The notes: a model not told the origin generated them from the sequence alone. A DNA stretch of 46,362 nt from DASRYH01 sp035687245 (GCA_035687245.1 DASRYH010000001.1:1-46362); one strand, 5' to 3'; counted from the first letter of the stretch, positions 25,008-33,432 are shown. Numbers and translations are program-made.

Positions 25008-25910
25008 CTACGGCCGAATCACCGACAGCTTGGCGTTGTCGAGCGAGAGCAGGTAGCTGCGCACGAACCGGCCGGTGCGCCCGATCTTCTTCGACGAGAC
25101 GTGCTTGTAGGTATCGCCCTTGGTGTGGCACTTCGGGTCGTAGCGCCACTCGAGCCATGCGACCGGCACGCCCTTCATCTCGAAGGCCTCGTGGTCGCTC
25201 CAGCCGTCCGCGCCCTCGTCCTTGAGGAACTTCAGCGTCTCGCCATGCGACTTGCCCCATGCCTTGAGTGAGGTCACGAGCGTCATCGGGCCACGCTTCA
25301 TCGTCCGCACGTTGAACGTCGAGCCGTAACCCACCATGTCGACCGAGAGCATCGCCGACACGCGCGCCAGCTCTTCGGCAGACAGCGACTTCACGTAGGC
25401 GCGCGAGCCGTAGTGATGCTGGGTGGGCTTCGTGCCGCAACGCTCTTCGGCGCCGAATGCGATGAAGCGAATCGTGGCGTCGGGCGTGGACTTGGCCAGA
25501 ACACGCGCCTCTTCGAGCATCACCGCAACACCAGACGCGTTGTCGTTGCCGCCGGGTGCCGGCACCTTGGAGTCGAGGTGCGCGCCCACCACCACGATGC
25601 GGTCCCCGCTGCCGGGAAGCTCAGCAATGATGTTGCGCGAGGTGCGGGAGAACGGGATCTTCACGCTCTGCGTGCGCACCGTGTAGCCGTAAGACTTCAG
25701 CTGCGCGATCACGTAGTCGCCGGCCTTGCGCTCTGCCGAACTCCCCGCCTTGCGCGGGCCGTTGGCAACGAGCCGCTTGATGTGGGCCATCGCGCGGGTC
25801 GTGGAGAATGCGGGCGCGGTCACTTCGGCAGATGCCGAGGCGGGGACCAACAGCGCGGTCGCAAGAACGACTGCGGCGGTGAGACGGGTGTAGCGGCGCA
25901 TCGAGATCAT
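25008..25910 (-). CDS. Secreted M28-family zinc metallopeptidase
   Basis: 300 residues. A Sec signal peptide (1-28, ending SASA) precedes an M28 aminopeptidase fold. Candidate zinc ligands and catalytic residues are all present: H111 (VVGAHLDS), D123 (GNDNASG), E155/E156 (FGAEER), D191 (LSVDMVGY) and the late His of WSDHEAF. The family removes N-terminal amino acids from peptides, with a dinuclear zinc site. It lacks the PA insert domain of larger M28 members. It stands alone between tRNA-Val and tRNA-Glu; probably scavenges extracellular peptides. Confidence 0.92.
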   Translation of the reverse strand: MISMRRYTRLTAAVVLATALLVPASASAEVTAPAFSTTRAMAHIKRLVANGPRKAGSSAERKAGDYVIAQLKSYGYTVRTQSVKIPFSRTSRNIIAELPGSGDRIVVVGAHLDSKVPAPGGNDNASGVAVMLEEARVLAKSTPDATIRFIAFGAEERCGTKPTQHHYGSRAYVKSLSAEELARVSAMLSVDMVGYGSTFNVRTMKRGPMTLVTSLKAWGKSHGETLKFLKDEGADGWSDHEAFEMKGVPVAWLEWRYDPKCHTKGDTYKHVSSKKIGRTGRFVRSYLLSLDNAKLSVIRP

Positions 25911-25937
25911 CGATCAGCTCCGACCCGAGAGTGAAGA

Positions 25938-26013
25938 TGGTGCCCCCAGGAGAATTCGAATCTCCGTTTCCGATCTGAGGGACCGGCGTCCTTGGCCGCT
26001 AGACGATGGGGGC
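25938..26013 (-). tRNA. tRNA-Glu (CTC), with C33
   Basis: 76 nt with encoded CCA. Acceptor GCCCCCA pairs with TGGGGGC, and the D and T arms match the other tRNA-Glu here. Anticodon stem CCGGT/ATCGG (one G-U) encloses loop CCCTCAG: anticodon CTC, but position 33 is C instead of the nearly universal U. Confidence 0.88.
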
Positions 26014-26225
26014 TGGTATACCTTACAGGCCGCTGCGTCCGCCCGCCATATCCCTCGCCGAAAAGCCCGAACAGGGCCCGCACCGCCTGTTGGTAAGGTT
26101 TCGGTAAGGTCCCAGTGCGACCATGCTCAAGGACGCGCGGACCCACCCCCAAGTTGGCGAGTGCGTTCACCGGCAGGTCCCTCGCACCGGGGGGAGCGAG
26201 GGTCTGCCACACACCCTGAAGCGAC
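26014..26225. other. Intergenic region with a short tandem repeat
   Basis: No ORF is supported. GGTAAGGT occurs at 26092-26099 and 26103-26110, exactly 11 bases apart. The first copy is part of TTGGTAAG, also found in the leader of the B12-binding protein gene (9191-9198). Confidence 0.4.
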
Positions 26226-26918
26226 CTACTGCAGGGACGGCACCTCGAGGATCAGAATCGAGATCAGCTCGTCCGAGGTGAGCTTGTACTTCGTCGCGAT
26301 CTCGTTCTGGTACTTCGTGACGAGCTCGGACTGCAGCTCCTTATTCGCCGCCGAATTGCCCTTGCTGCCGCCCTTTTTCGGGTCGGTGGGGAACTTGGCA
26401 TCGGCCTCGGCGGTCGCGCGCTCTTCAGCAGCGGCAAGCTCCTTGGCGATCTTCAGGCGCCATGCATCGCTGAGATCACCCGGCGGTCGAACGGCGTCTG
26501 CCGGGATCTTCTCGGCGGCGACTTCGACTGGATTCTTGGGAGCAGCTGCTTGATCGGAGCTCTTTGAGCCGCTGCTTGAGCTCTTCGATGAGCTGCTCGG
26601 TTTCGAGTCACTCGAGCCCGAGCCGCTTTTCGAGCCCGATGCCGCCGAGGACGCCGCAGCCGTGCCGCTGGCACCGATCGAAGGATGGCCCGGCGGGAGT
26701 TCGGGCATCGAGGTGCTCGCAGAGCTCTCGACGCTCTTGGCGACCGACGGCTTCTCCACAGTTACCGGTCTTGCCGCCTCCGGCCTTGAACCACCCACGA
26801 CGATTGCGGCGACAGCCAGCGCCACTACACACAGCGGGATCACGAACACGAGGGCCTTGCCGGGGTTAGACAGCGCGTGGAAGCGCTGCCGAAGGGTCTT
26901 GGGTGTCTCTACGGCCAC
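26226..26918 (-). CDS. Membrane-anchored protein with Ser/Lys-rich spacer, unknown function
   Basis: About 230 residues. A basic N-terminus is followed by one membrane helix (KALVFVIPLCVVALAVAAIVVGG), a long low-complexity Ser/Gly/Lys/Ala spacer, and a charged helical C-terminal domain of about 90 residues ending in LTSDELISILILEVPSLQ. No catalytic motif seen. The start is uncertain: I use the GTG at 26918 (VAVETPKTLRQRF), with upstream GTG alternatives at 26984 and 26966. Perhaps a wall-spanning anchor. Confidence 0.6.
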   Translation of the reverse strand: MAVETPKTLRQRFHALSNPGKALVFVIPLCVVALAVAAIVVGGSRPEAARPVTVEKPSVAKSVESSASTSMPELPPGHPSIGASGTAAASSAASGSKSGSGSSDSKPSSSSKSSSSGSKSSDQAAAPKNPVEVAAEKIPADAVRPPGDLSDAWRLKIAKELAAAEERATAEADAKFPTDPKKGGSKGNSAANKELQSELVTKYQNEIATKYKLTSDELISILILEVPSLQ

Positions 26919-27023
26919 GTTTGCGGGCCTGCCTTCCAGATGGGGCGTTGTCGTCACGCGACACACTAGCCGCCACCGCGGCACTCAACCATCGGGAAAG
27001 CGTCCAACGAGTACGAGTTGACG

Positions 27024-27048
27024 AAAAACGGGGACCAGCTGGTCCCCG
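27024..27048 (-). terminator. Intrinsic terminator of the tRNA-Lys/tRNA-Glu operon
   Basis: An 8-bp perfect stem CGGGGACC/GGTCCCCG with loop AGCT (27029-27048), followed on the minus strand by TTTTT. Confidence 0.9.
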
Positions 27049-27058
27049 TCTGAGTTCA

Positions 27059-27134
27059 TGGTGCCCCCAAGGGAATTCGAATCCCTGTTGCCGCCTTGAA
27101 AGGGCGGAGTCCTTGGCCACTAGACGATGGGGGC
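27059..27134 (-). tRNA. tRNA-Glu (TTC)
   Basis: 76 nt with encoded CCA. Acceptor GCCCCCA/TGGGGGC; anticodon stem CCGCC/GGCGG around loop CTTTCAA, anticodon TTC. It lies 5 bases downstream of tRNA-Lys in the same transcript. Confidence 0.97.
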
Positions 27135-27139
27135 GTATG

Positions 27140-27215
27140 TGGTGGGCCGTGCAGGTCTCGAACCTGCGACCTTGGGATTAAAAGTCCCCTGCTCTACCAA
27201 CTGAGCTAACGGCCC
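27140..27215 (-). tRNA. tRNA-Lys (TTT)
   Basis: 76 nt with encoded CCA. Acceptor GGGCCGT/ACGGCCC; anticodon loop CTTTTAA, anticodon TTT; T loop TTCGAGA. Confidence 0.97.
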
Positions 27216-27275
27216 GGAACGTGCCCTGCGGGTTGGTGCCCTATCTTTGCCCCGCGCGGGCGCGAAGCGAGCGAT

Positions 27276-27304
27276 AGTGTATCGGCGTATTCGGCGACGG
27301 TCAA
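27276..27304 (-). promoter_or_regulatory. Promoter of the tRNA-Lys/tRNA-Glu operon
   Basis: TTGACC (27299-27304), 17-base spacer, TACACT (27276-27281) on the minus strand, about 60 bases before tRNA-Lys. Best sigma70-type promoter in the window. Confidence 0.8.
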
Positions 27305-27361
27305 TCGTGTGGGCATCAAGTGACGTTTCACCTGCGTGCGGGTCGCACGCGCGAGCGGCGA

Positions 27362-27370
27362 TGCTAGCAT
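27362..27370 (+). promoter_or_regulatory. Extended -10 element of the MscS gene
   Basis: TGCTAGCAT ends 18 bases before the GTG at 27389. A start about 7 bases after it would give a leader of roughly a dozen bases, with the GGAGGTG ribosome binding site (27378-27384) at its very 5' end. Confidence 0.45.
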
Positions 27371-27388
27371 GTGCGGCGGAGGTGCAAC

Positions 27389-28429
27389 GTGTCTTTCGCC
27401 AACAATCTGCCCGACAACACCGGTGACGCCCTGATCGTCGCCGGCATCGTCATACTCGCAGGATTCATCGTCGACCAGCTGGTCTTTCGCGCCATCAACG
27501 CATCGGCCGGCAGCCGCGGCTGGGCGGCAGGACGCGCGATCGCCAAGGGCCTGCACGGCGCACCGAGCGTCGCCGGCCTGCTCTTCGGCGTTCATCTCGC
27601 CCTGCTGCGAATCGACATGCAGTACGAGGTTCGCCGAAACGTGGTGGCCGGCATCAAAGTCATGACAGTGCTCGCGGCGACCGCGTTTGCAGCCCGCATC
27701 CTCGCAGGGGTGGTGCGCGCCTACACCGAGCGCGAGGGATCACGGCTGCCATCGAGTTCGATCTTCGTGAACCTCACGCGCGGCATGGTGTGGGTGCTGG
27801 GCATCGCCGTCCTGCTTGGCACGCTGGGCGTCTCGATCACGCCGATCATCACCGCGCTGGGCGTCGGCGGCTTGGCCGTGGGCCTCGCGCTTCAGCCTAC
27901 CCTCGAGAACGTATTCTCCGGCATCCAGGTGCTGGCTTCGCGCCAGATAGAGCCAGGCGACCTCATTCGGCTCGAAACGCTCGAAGAGGGCACGGTCCTC
28001 GACGTGACCTGGCGAAACACCGCCATCCGCACGGCCTCCAACGACGTCGTCATCGTGCCCAACTCCGTCATCGGACGCTCTCGGGTCACCAACTTCACAA
28101 CGCTCGACAGCGAGCACGTGCTGCTCGTGCCTGTGCAGATCTCGCCTGCGGCCGACCTCGACCTCGTGGAGCGCATCGCGTATGAAGTTGCGGACTCGGT
28201 GATGGCCGACTGCGAAGGCGTCGTACCCGACGCGGAGCCGTCGGTCCGTTTCGCCGCGATCACGCCCACCGGCCTTCAGCTCAACATCGCGATTCGCGTA
28301 CTGAGCTACCCCGACCGCATCATGGTGCGCCACGAGCTGCTCAAGCGGCTGCTCGAGCGCTTCGCTGCCGAAGGCGTGATGACTGCGGCCGCCGCGGCGG
28401 CCGTACCACCGCCTACGGCGTCGGCGTAG
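27389..28429 (+). CDS. MscS-family mechanosensitive ion channel
   Basis: 346 residues. Four hydrophobic helices occupy about 1-160. The last one, ITPIITALGVGGLAVGLALQ, is the Gly/Ala-patterned pore helix typical of MscS. The cytoplasmic beta domain follows with LENVFSGIQVL, EPGDLIRLETLEEGTVLDVTW, NTAIRTASNDVVIVPNSVIG and a C-terminal alpha/beta region. It releases solutes under hypo-osmotic stress. The GTG at 27389 is chosen for its GGAGGTG ribosome binding site; six further in-frame codons lie upstream. Its 3' end overlaps the convergent gene by 17 bases. Confidence 0.92.
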   Translation: MSFANNLPDNTGDALIVAGIVILAGFIVDQLVFRAINASAGSRGWAAGRAIAKGLHGAPSVAGLLFGVHLALLRIDMQYEVRRNVVAGIKVMTVLAATAFAARILAGVVRAYTEREGSRLPSSSIFVNLTRGMVWVLGIAVLLGTLGVSITPIITALGVGGLAVGLALQPTLENVFSGIQVLASRQIEPGDLIRLETLEEGTVLDVTWRNTAIRTASNDVVIVPNSVIGRSRVTNFTTLDSEHVLLVPVQISPAADLDLVERIAYEVADSVMADCEGVVPDAEPSVRFAAITPTGLQLNIAIRVLSYPDRIMVRHELLKRLLERFAAEGVMTAAAAAAVPPPTASA

Positions 28430-29642
28430 GCGTCGTCTCTGCCACGCGCGGCAGATAGTAGGCGACGCCCTCGTACTTCCAGATCTTCGCCTTGGCCTTC
28501 GTGCGGTACTTCGCCACGGTAGCGTCCGACTTCGTCAGGAACACGTGCCCTGACTTCTTGGAACGGAAGCGGTAGACCTTCACAGCGCCTGCCGAATCGC
28601 CCTTGCCCACGAGGAACGCCACGCCGCTGTACTTCCACGTCTTGGCGGCCTTGGCAGTGGTGCGCGACTTCCTGAGCGACTCCGACGTCGTGAACGAGTA
28701 CTTCTTCGTCGTGTAGTTGTAGAAGCGGTAGACCGGGCGAGTCGTCTCAGTGGTTGCCGAAGAGTCACTGGAGAAACATGTGCCGTCGTAGCGCCAGGAC
28801 TTCGGAGACAGCTGGAGCTTGTAGCGCTCGCTCACAGACGCCGTGTAGAGATAGCTGCCGCTGCTGAGCTTCTTGAACCGGAAGATCGGCCGGTATCGCG
28901 GATTCGAGAGCGGCGAGCCGAAGTACTTCGTGTAGAGCGTGTTGGTGGTCTTGGGCCCTGAGCTGTACGGCGTGTACGTGTAGAGCTTGAAGGTCGCGAT
29001 GTTCTTCGGGTAGACGTAGACCTTCTGCTTGAGGGTGTAGTCGTAGATCTGCTTCCTCGTCACGCCGGCCGTGAAGGTACCGACGATCGGTCCCCATGTC
29101 TGCCCATTATGAGTCTGCGTCTTGCCCTCACCGTAGTTGTCGTAGCTGCGCGCGCAGTGGTAGACCTGCGGTCCGAAACCGGGGTACTTGCGATCGACGT
29201 CCCCGTCGCCGTCGGAGTCGTAGACACCGCAGCCCATCGCGTTGTCGAGGCGGTACTGGAGTGTCTTGGGTGTGACGGGCGACTCGATGAGACTCTGCTC
29301 CTTCTGGAGCGTCGCCAGCAGAATCTTCGGGTTGATCTTCCAGATCTGCGCGGCCTCGTAGATGATCTGGGCCGGCGGCTTCTGCACGCCCGCATAGTCG
29401 GTCGTGACACTGGAGACCTCGGGGGCCTTCAGCGGACCGTTGTTCGCTTCCAGAAACGACTGAATCTGCGCCTGCGACATGGAGTCGTAGTGACGCATGT
29501 TGCCGTCGGTAACGGCCAGCATCGGGTCGTAGGTCTCAGCCATCGCCGCGACCGGCGCGAACGGCAGCGCGGTCAACGCAACAGCAAGCGCGAGGATCGC
29601 GCGGATCATGTGTCGGCTCGAACCAGTGCGGGTGCGAATCAT
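28413..29642 (-). CDS. Secreted protein: lysozyme/transglycosylase-like domain plus DUF5648-type repeats
   Basis: 409 residues. A signal peptide (about 1-35) is followed by a domain (about 45-235) containing SQAQIQSFLEANNG, IIYEAAQIWKINPKILLATLQKEQSLIESP, AMGCGVYDSDGDGDVDRKYPGFGPQ and an Asp-rich calcium-like loop. The 'NPK.LLATLQKEQSLI' segment places the Glu as in lytic transglycosylase-like exoproteins. From about 240, three repeats of 'P.YRF......FYT.S..E...W.YEGVAF' type (DUF5648) follow; these occur on exoenzymes and probably bind wall or carbohydrate. The ATG at 29642 is chosen for its signal peptide; upstream codons look non-coding. It may remodel peptidoglycan. Confidence 0.82.
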   Translation of the reverse strand: MIRTRTGSSRHMIRAILALAVALTALPFAPVAAMAETYDPMLAVTDGNMRHYDSMSQAQIQSFLEANNGPLKAPEVSSVTTDYAGVQKPPAQIIYEAAQIWKINPKILLATLQKEQSLIESPVTPKTLQYRLDNAMGCGVYDSDGDGDVDRKYPGFGPQVYHCARSYDNYGEGKTQTHNGQTWGPIVGTFTAGVTRKQIYDYTLKQKVYVYPKNIATFKLYTYTPYSSGPKTTNTLYTKYFGSPLSNPRYRPIFRFKKLSSGSYLYTASVSERYKLQLSPKSWRYDGTCFSSDSSATTETTRPVYRFYNYTTKKYSFTTSESLRKSRTTAKAAKTWKYSGVAFLVGKGDSAGAVKVYRFRSKKSGHVFLTKSDATVAKYRTKAKAKIWKYEGVAYYLPRVAETTPTPTP

Positions 29643-29825
29643 AGTGTCCCCAGACGGTTGCTTCGAATGCCTGCAACTCCCCTTGTCGCAAGCGGCGTAC
29701 CACCCGAGGATAACCCCACTTCCGCCGGTGTCACCGAACCGCAACCTGAACGTTGAAGCCGCATCCATATGCTGACAGGCGGCCGCAGCGATTGTGATGC
29801 CGCGGGCGGCCTGCGCTGGCAGCAG

Positions 29826-29851
29826 AAAGGACGCCGCACGCGGCGCCCTTT
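29826..29851 (-). terminator. Terminator of purH
   Basis: An 11-bp stem on the minus strand (AAAGGGCGCCG / CGGCGTCCTTT, one G-U) with a 4-base loop, about 45 bases after the purH stop. The remaining bases of the 253-base gap show no gene. Confidence 0.6.
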
Positions 29852-29895
29852 CGGCAAGTCGTATGAGAGGCTTCGGTGAAGGCCGAGGCTGCGTG

Positions 29896-31455
29896 CTAGT
29901 GACGGAAGTGGCGGTGGCCGGTGAAGACGAGCGCCACACCAAGCTCGTCAGCCTTGGCGATGACTTCCTCGTCGCGGATGGAGCCGCCGGGCTGGATGAG
30001 CGCGGTGACGCCGGCTGCCGCAACGACTTCGAGGGTGTCGGCGAAGGGCAGGAAGGCGTCGCTTGCAGCCACTGCGCCTGCGGCCTGGTCGCCGGCCTGA
30101 TCCACGGCGATGCGCGCGGAGTTCACGCGGTTGGGCTGCCCGCCGCCCACGCCCACCGTCACGTTGTCCTTCGCGAGCACGATCGCGTTGCTCTTCACGG
30201 TCTTACAGACGCGCCAGGCGAAGAGAAGCTGCTGCATCTCGTCGGCGGAAGGCTGGCGCTTGGTGGGGACGGTGAATGTGGCCGGATCCTCGACGACGGC
30301 GTCGCTCATCTGCACCAGTAAACCGCCTTCGACCGCGCGGCTCTCGTAGTGACCAGCAACCGGGCGGATGCCGCCGGTCTTGAGCACACGCAGGTTCTCC
30401 TTCTGCGCGAGCAGCTCGAGCGCTGCGGGCTCGTAGTCAGGAGCGACGATGACTTCGACAAACTGCTTGTTGGCGTAGATCGCCTCGATAACAGCCTCGG
30501 TGACGGTGCGGTTGAAGCCCATGACGCCGCCGTACGCGCTCACGGGGTCGGCGTCGTGCGCACGCTGGTAGGCCACGACGATGTCGTCGTCGGCGCAGGT
30601 GCCGCACGGCGTGAGGTGCTTGATGATCACGACTGCGGGCTCGGCGAACTCGCGCACGCCGGTCCATGCCGCGTCGGTGTCGAGGTAGTTGTTGTAGGAG
30701 AGCTCCTTGCCCTGCAGCTTCTCGGCGCGGGCGAGCGTGTGCTCTTTGGAGTCCATGAAGCGGTAGAACGCGGCGCCCTGGTGCGGGTTCTCGCCATAGC
30801 GCAGGTCCTGAACCTTCTCGAGGCGGAAGCGGACCTCCTCGGGAAACGCCGTCTGCTTGTAGCCCGACAGGTACATCCAGATCGCCGAATCGTAGGCGCT
30901 GGTCTTGGCAAAGACCTGCGTCGCGAGCTCGCGGCGCGTCTCGAGCGTGGTGGCGCCGCCGCTGGCCCGCATCTCTGCGAGGATCGCGTCGTAGGCCGAA
31001 GGCTCCGTCACGACCGTCACGCTCGCAAAGTTCTTCGCCGAGCTGCGCAGCATCGAAGGGCCGCCGATATCGATGTTCTCGATCGCGTCTTCCTCGGTCA
31101 CGCCCTCCTTGGCCACGGTGGCCTCAAAGGCGTAGAGGTTCACGCACACCAGATCGATCATGCCGATGCCGTGCGCTTCGGCAGCTGCCATGTGCTCGGG
31201 CACGTCACGGCGCGCGAGCAGGCCGCCGTGCACTCGCGGGTGCAGCGTCTTCACGCGGCCGTCCATCATCTCGGGAAAGCCCGTCAGGTCGTCGATCGGG
31301 CGGACGGAGAGCCCCGCTTCGGCAAGCACCTTAGCGGTGCCACCAGTCGAGACGATCTCGACACCGAACTCCTCGGACAGCGCGCGACAGAAGTCGACGA
31401 CACCGGTCTTGTCGGTGACCGAGACGAGTGCGCGCTTGATAGCGACCTGCGGCAT
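29896..31455 (-). CDS. purH: Bifunctional AICAR transformylase / IMP cyclohydrolase PurH
   Basis: 519 residues. It catalyses the last two steps of de novo IMP synthesis: formylation of AICAR by 10-formyl-THF, then ring closure. The N-terminal MGS-like cyclohydrolase has KRALVSVTDKTGVVDF, EIVSTGGTA and DGRVKTLHPRVHGGLL. The AICAR transformylase part has DLRYGENPHQGAAFYR and the catalytic Lys-His pair in IIKHLTPCGTC. The length is normal. The ATG at 31455 is chosen over upstream codons because homologues begin with 'kRALiSVsDKtG'. It is separated from purF, purM and purN by other genes, and from the binding-protein gene upstream by a terminator hairpin. Confidence 0.97.
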   Translation of the reverse strand: MPQVAIKRALVSVTDKTGVVDFCRALSEEFGVEIVSTGGTAKVLAEAGLSVRPIDDLTGFPEMMDGRVKTLHPRVHGGLLARRDVPEHMAAAEAHGIGMIDLVCVNLYAFEATVAKEGVTEEDAIENIDIGGPSMLRSSAKNFASVTVVTEPSAYDAILAEMRASGGATTLETRRELATQVFAKTSAYDSAIWMYLSGYKQTAFPEEVRFRLEKVQDLRYGENPHQGAAFYRFMDSKEHTLARAEKLQGKELSYNNYLDTDAAWTGVREFAEPAVVIIKHLTPCGTCADDDIVVAYQRAHDADPVSAYGGVMGFNRTVTEAVIEAIYANKQFVEVIVAPDYEPAALELLAQKENLRVLKTGGIRPVAGHYESRAVEGGLLVQMSDAVVEDPATFTVPTKRQPSADEMQQLLFAWRVCKTVKSNAIVLAKDNVTVGVGGGQPNRVNSARIAVDQAGDQAAGAVAASDAFLPFADTLEVVAAAGVTALIQPGGSIRDEEVIAKADELGVALVFTGHRHFRH

Positions 31456-31525
31456 GAGATGGACCCCCTGGGACGTGAGACGGCGGGTGAACGCCGCAAT
31501 TGTAACGGATGATTCGGAAGAAGAA

Positions 31526-31558
31526 GCCCCGCCTCCGGTGTTCGGCCGAAGGCGGGGC
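31526..31558 (-). terminator. Terminator of the LivK-like gene
   Basis: A 9-bp perfect stem GCCCCGCCT/AGGCGGGGC with a 15-base loop, about 30 bases past the stop, followed on the minus strand by TTCTTCTTCC. Confidence 0.7.
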
Positions 31559-31589
31559 ATCAACGGTTCAGTCGAGCGTGGATGCGACC

Positions 31590-32765
31590 CTACTCCTGGA
31601 TCTGCTTCCATTCGCCATCAGTGACCTTGTAGGCCGAGATGACCTGCTCCTTGTTGTCACCGTTCATGTCGAACGAGATGTCGCCGGTGACGCCGCCGGT
31701 AAGCGTACCGGTGCGCACCGCCTTCATGACGTCGGCGCGCTCGGTGCCCGTGCTGAGGACTGCTTGGATGATGATGTTGGCGCAGTCGTAGGCGTAGCTG
31801 TCGTATGCCTCAGGCGACTTGTTGTACTTCGCCTCGTAGGCCTGCTTGAAATCGGCGCCCTTCGGCTGCTGGTCGAGCGGCAGACCCAAGGAGGTTGCGA
31901 TATCGCCTTCGGCGTTCTTGGCGGTCGCGATCTTGATGTACTCGGGCGTGTAGAGCATGTCGCCGCCCATGACGGGAACCTCGAGGCCGGCTTCCTTCAT
32001 CTGCTTGGTGATCAGAGCGCCCTCAGTGTGCGCGCCGGCGTAGTAGACGGCGTCGGGGCCCTCCTTCTTGAGCTTGGTAACCAGAGCCGAGAAGTCGACT
32101 TCCTTGGGCTGGATGCGATCCTCGGAGACGACCTCGCCGCCCTTGGCGGTGAAGGCCTTCTTGAACTCGGTGCCCAGACCCTGGCCGTACGGGGTCGCGT
32201 CGTCGATCAAGGCGACCTTCTTGTAGCCGAGCTTGCCTGCGAGCTCGCCGGCGAAGCCGCCCTGCGCGTCGTCCTTGGCAACGACACGGTTGACGTTCTC
32301 AAGACCGGTGGCGGTGAGCTGCGGGTTCGAGGAGACGCTGACCATGGCCAGGCTCGCCTCTTCGTAGACCGGCGCAGCCGGAATCGAGCAGCCGGAGTTG
32401 AAGTGACCCACTACGCCAACGACGCCGGTGTTGCCGGCGAGCTGGTTGGCGACGTTGACGGCCTGCTTCGGGTCGCCCGCGTCGTCGCTTGCGGCGATCT
32501 CGAAGACGATGCCCTGCTCCTTGGCGCGCTCGGAAGCGTTGGCTTCGTCGATAGCGAGCTCGACGGCGCGCTTCATGCCCTCGCCGTAGACTGCGTTGTC
32601 GCCGGTGAGCGGAGCCGCGAAACCGATCTTGACCGTCTTGGTCTCCGTCGGCGCGTTCTCCGCAGAAACCTTCTCAGAGGTGGCCGGCTTGCTACACCCC
32701 ACGGCGCCGACGAGCAGCGCAGCAACGGCTGCAAGGGCCGCGAATTTCTGGACCGTATTCCTCAT
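31590..32765 (-). CDS. Branched-chain amino acid ABC transporter substrate-binding lipoprotein (LivK-like)
   Basis: 391 residues. A lipobox LVGAVGC (Cys24) is followed by a periplasmic-binding-protein type I fold: VKIGFAAPLTGDNAVYGEGMKRAVELAIDEAN, DDAGDPKQAVNVANQL, VVGHFNSGCSIPAAPVYEEA and LIDDATPYGQGLGTEFKKAF are standard Leu/Ile/Val-binding signatures. It should capture an amino acid or related small solute for an ABC importer whose permease and ATPase genes are not in the window. The start has AAGGAGG 5 bases upstream, a TGCTATATT -10 element and a 5'-leader hairpin. It is flanked by purN-DUF4126 and purH. Confidence 0.93.
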   Translation of the reverse strand: MRNTVQKFAALAAVAALLVGAVGCSKPATSEKVSAENAPTETKTVKIGFAAPLTGDNAVYGEGMKRAVELAIDEANASERAKEQGIVFEIAASDDAGDPKQAVNVANQLAGNTGVVGVVGHFNSGCSIPAAPVYEEASLAMVSVSSNPQLTATGLENVNRVVAKDDAQGGFAGELAGKLGYKKVALIDDATPYGQGLGTEFKKAFTAKGGEVVSEDRIQPKEVDFSALVTKLKKEGPDAVYYAGAHTEGALITKQMKEAGLEVPVMGGDMLYTPEYIKIATAKNAEGDIATSLGLPLDQQPKGADFKQAYEAKYNKSPEAYDSYAYDCANIIIQAVLSTGTERADVMKAVRTGTLTGGVTGDISFDMNGDNKEQVISAYKVTDGEWKQIQE

Positions 32766-32794
32766 ACGGCCTCCTTCCCCTTGTTTGAGTCCCG

Positions 32795-32829
32795 TGCGCC
32801 TACCCTGAGGCGCAGGTGCGAATATAGCA
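32795..32829 (-). promoter_or_regulatory. Extended -10 and 5'-terminal hairpin of the LivK-like gene
   Basis: TGCTATATT (32821-32829) is followed about 7 bases later by a perfect 7-bp hairpin TGCGCCT-CAGGGT-AGGCGCA (32795-32814). The transcript would therefore begin almost directly with a stem-loop, which could stabilise it. Confidence 0.5.
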
Positions 32830-32874
32830 GGGTGGAGTATTCGGCGGGAAGCAGTGCCCGCGCGAAGCGTCGCA

Positions 32875-33423
32875 TCAGCGCGTTGGGATCGTTCGCCTTC
32901 GGCGATACACCCACCATCCGGAGCCGACGGCTCCGATGATCACGGCGCCCACGAGTACCGGCACGAGCAGCGCGATGGCGGTTGCCGAAAGCGCGATGCC
33001 GTCTTCGGCAGCGCTCACCACGGGGGCACCTGCACCGCCGGTGGTGGCGTTGATGAGAGGGCGCGAACTCGCCTTGATAGCGTGTACGCCGCCTGCGAGC
33101 AGGATGCCCAACGCCACCATCACGAGCGGGTAGTTCTGGCCCGCCTGCCCACTGGCGGCGACGGCCACGATTGCACCGGCCGCCGGGCGCACCACGGTCT
33201 GGATGACGTCGTTGACGTGGTCGACCGCGGGGATCTTGTCGGCGGCGATCTCCACGGCCAGCAGCACGGCGATGAGCGCGATTGCCCACCACTCGCCCAG
33301 CTGGCTCCACGGCTCCGGCAGCGCGACGACGTCGAGCCTTTCGGCGACAGCAAGCCCGAGCAGCGGGATGTAGGCATTCAGGCCAGCTGGCAGCGCCAGG
33401 CCTATCGCGGTGAGGATGTCCAC
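32875..33423 (-). CDS. DUF4126 family membrane protein
   Basis: 182 residues with about five hydrophobic segments. It begins MDILTAIGLALPAGLNAYIPLLGLA and contains EIAADKIPAVDHVNDVIQTVVRPAAGAIV, the characteristic DUF4126 core, then GGVHAIKASSRPLIN. The function of the family is unknown. The start is GTG at 33423, 10 bases after the purN stop, so it probably belongs to the purMN operon. Confidence 0.88.
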   Translation of the reverse strand: MDILTAIGLALPAGLNAYIPLLGLAVAERLDVVALPEPWSQLGEWWAIALIAVLLAVEIAADKIPAVDHVNDVIQTVVRPAAGAIVAVAASGQAGQNYPLVMVALGILLAGGVHAIKASSRPLINATTGGAGAPVVSAAEDGIALSATAIALLVPVLVGAVIIGAVGSGWWVYRRRRTIPTR

Positions 33424-33432
33424 GCCACCGTC

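Noticed and set aside
26101..26226. A small plus-strand ORF beginning at the ATG near 26122
   Set aside because: No ribosome binding site, no domain, and it runs into the antisense of the neighbouring gene.
24871..27215. tRNA genes as attachment sites of an integrated element
   Set aside because: No integrase, no repeated tRNA 3' ends and no change in composition on either side.
29643..30023. An N-terminal extension of the DUF5648 protein into the purH gene
   Set aside because: It passes through the purH terminator and encodes no recognisable sequence; the ATG at 29642 gives a good signal peptide.
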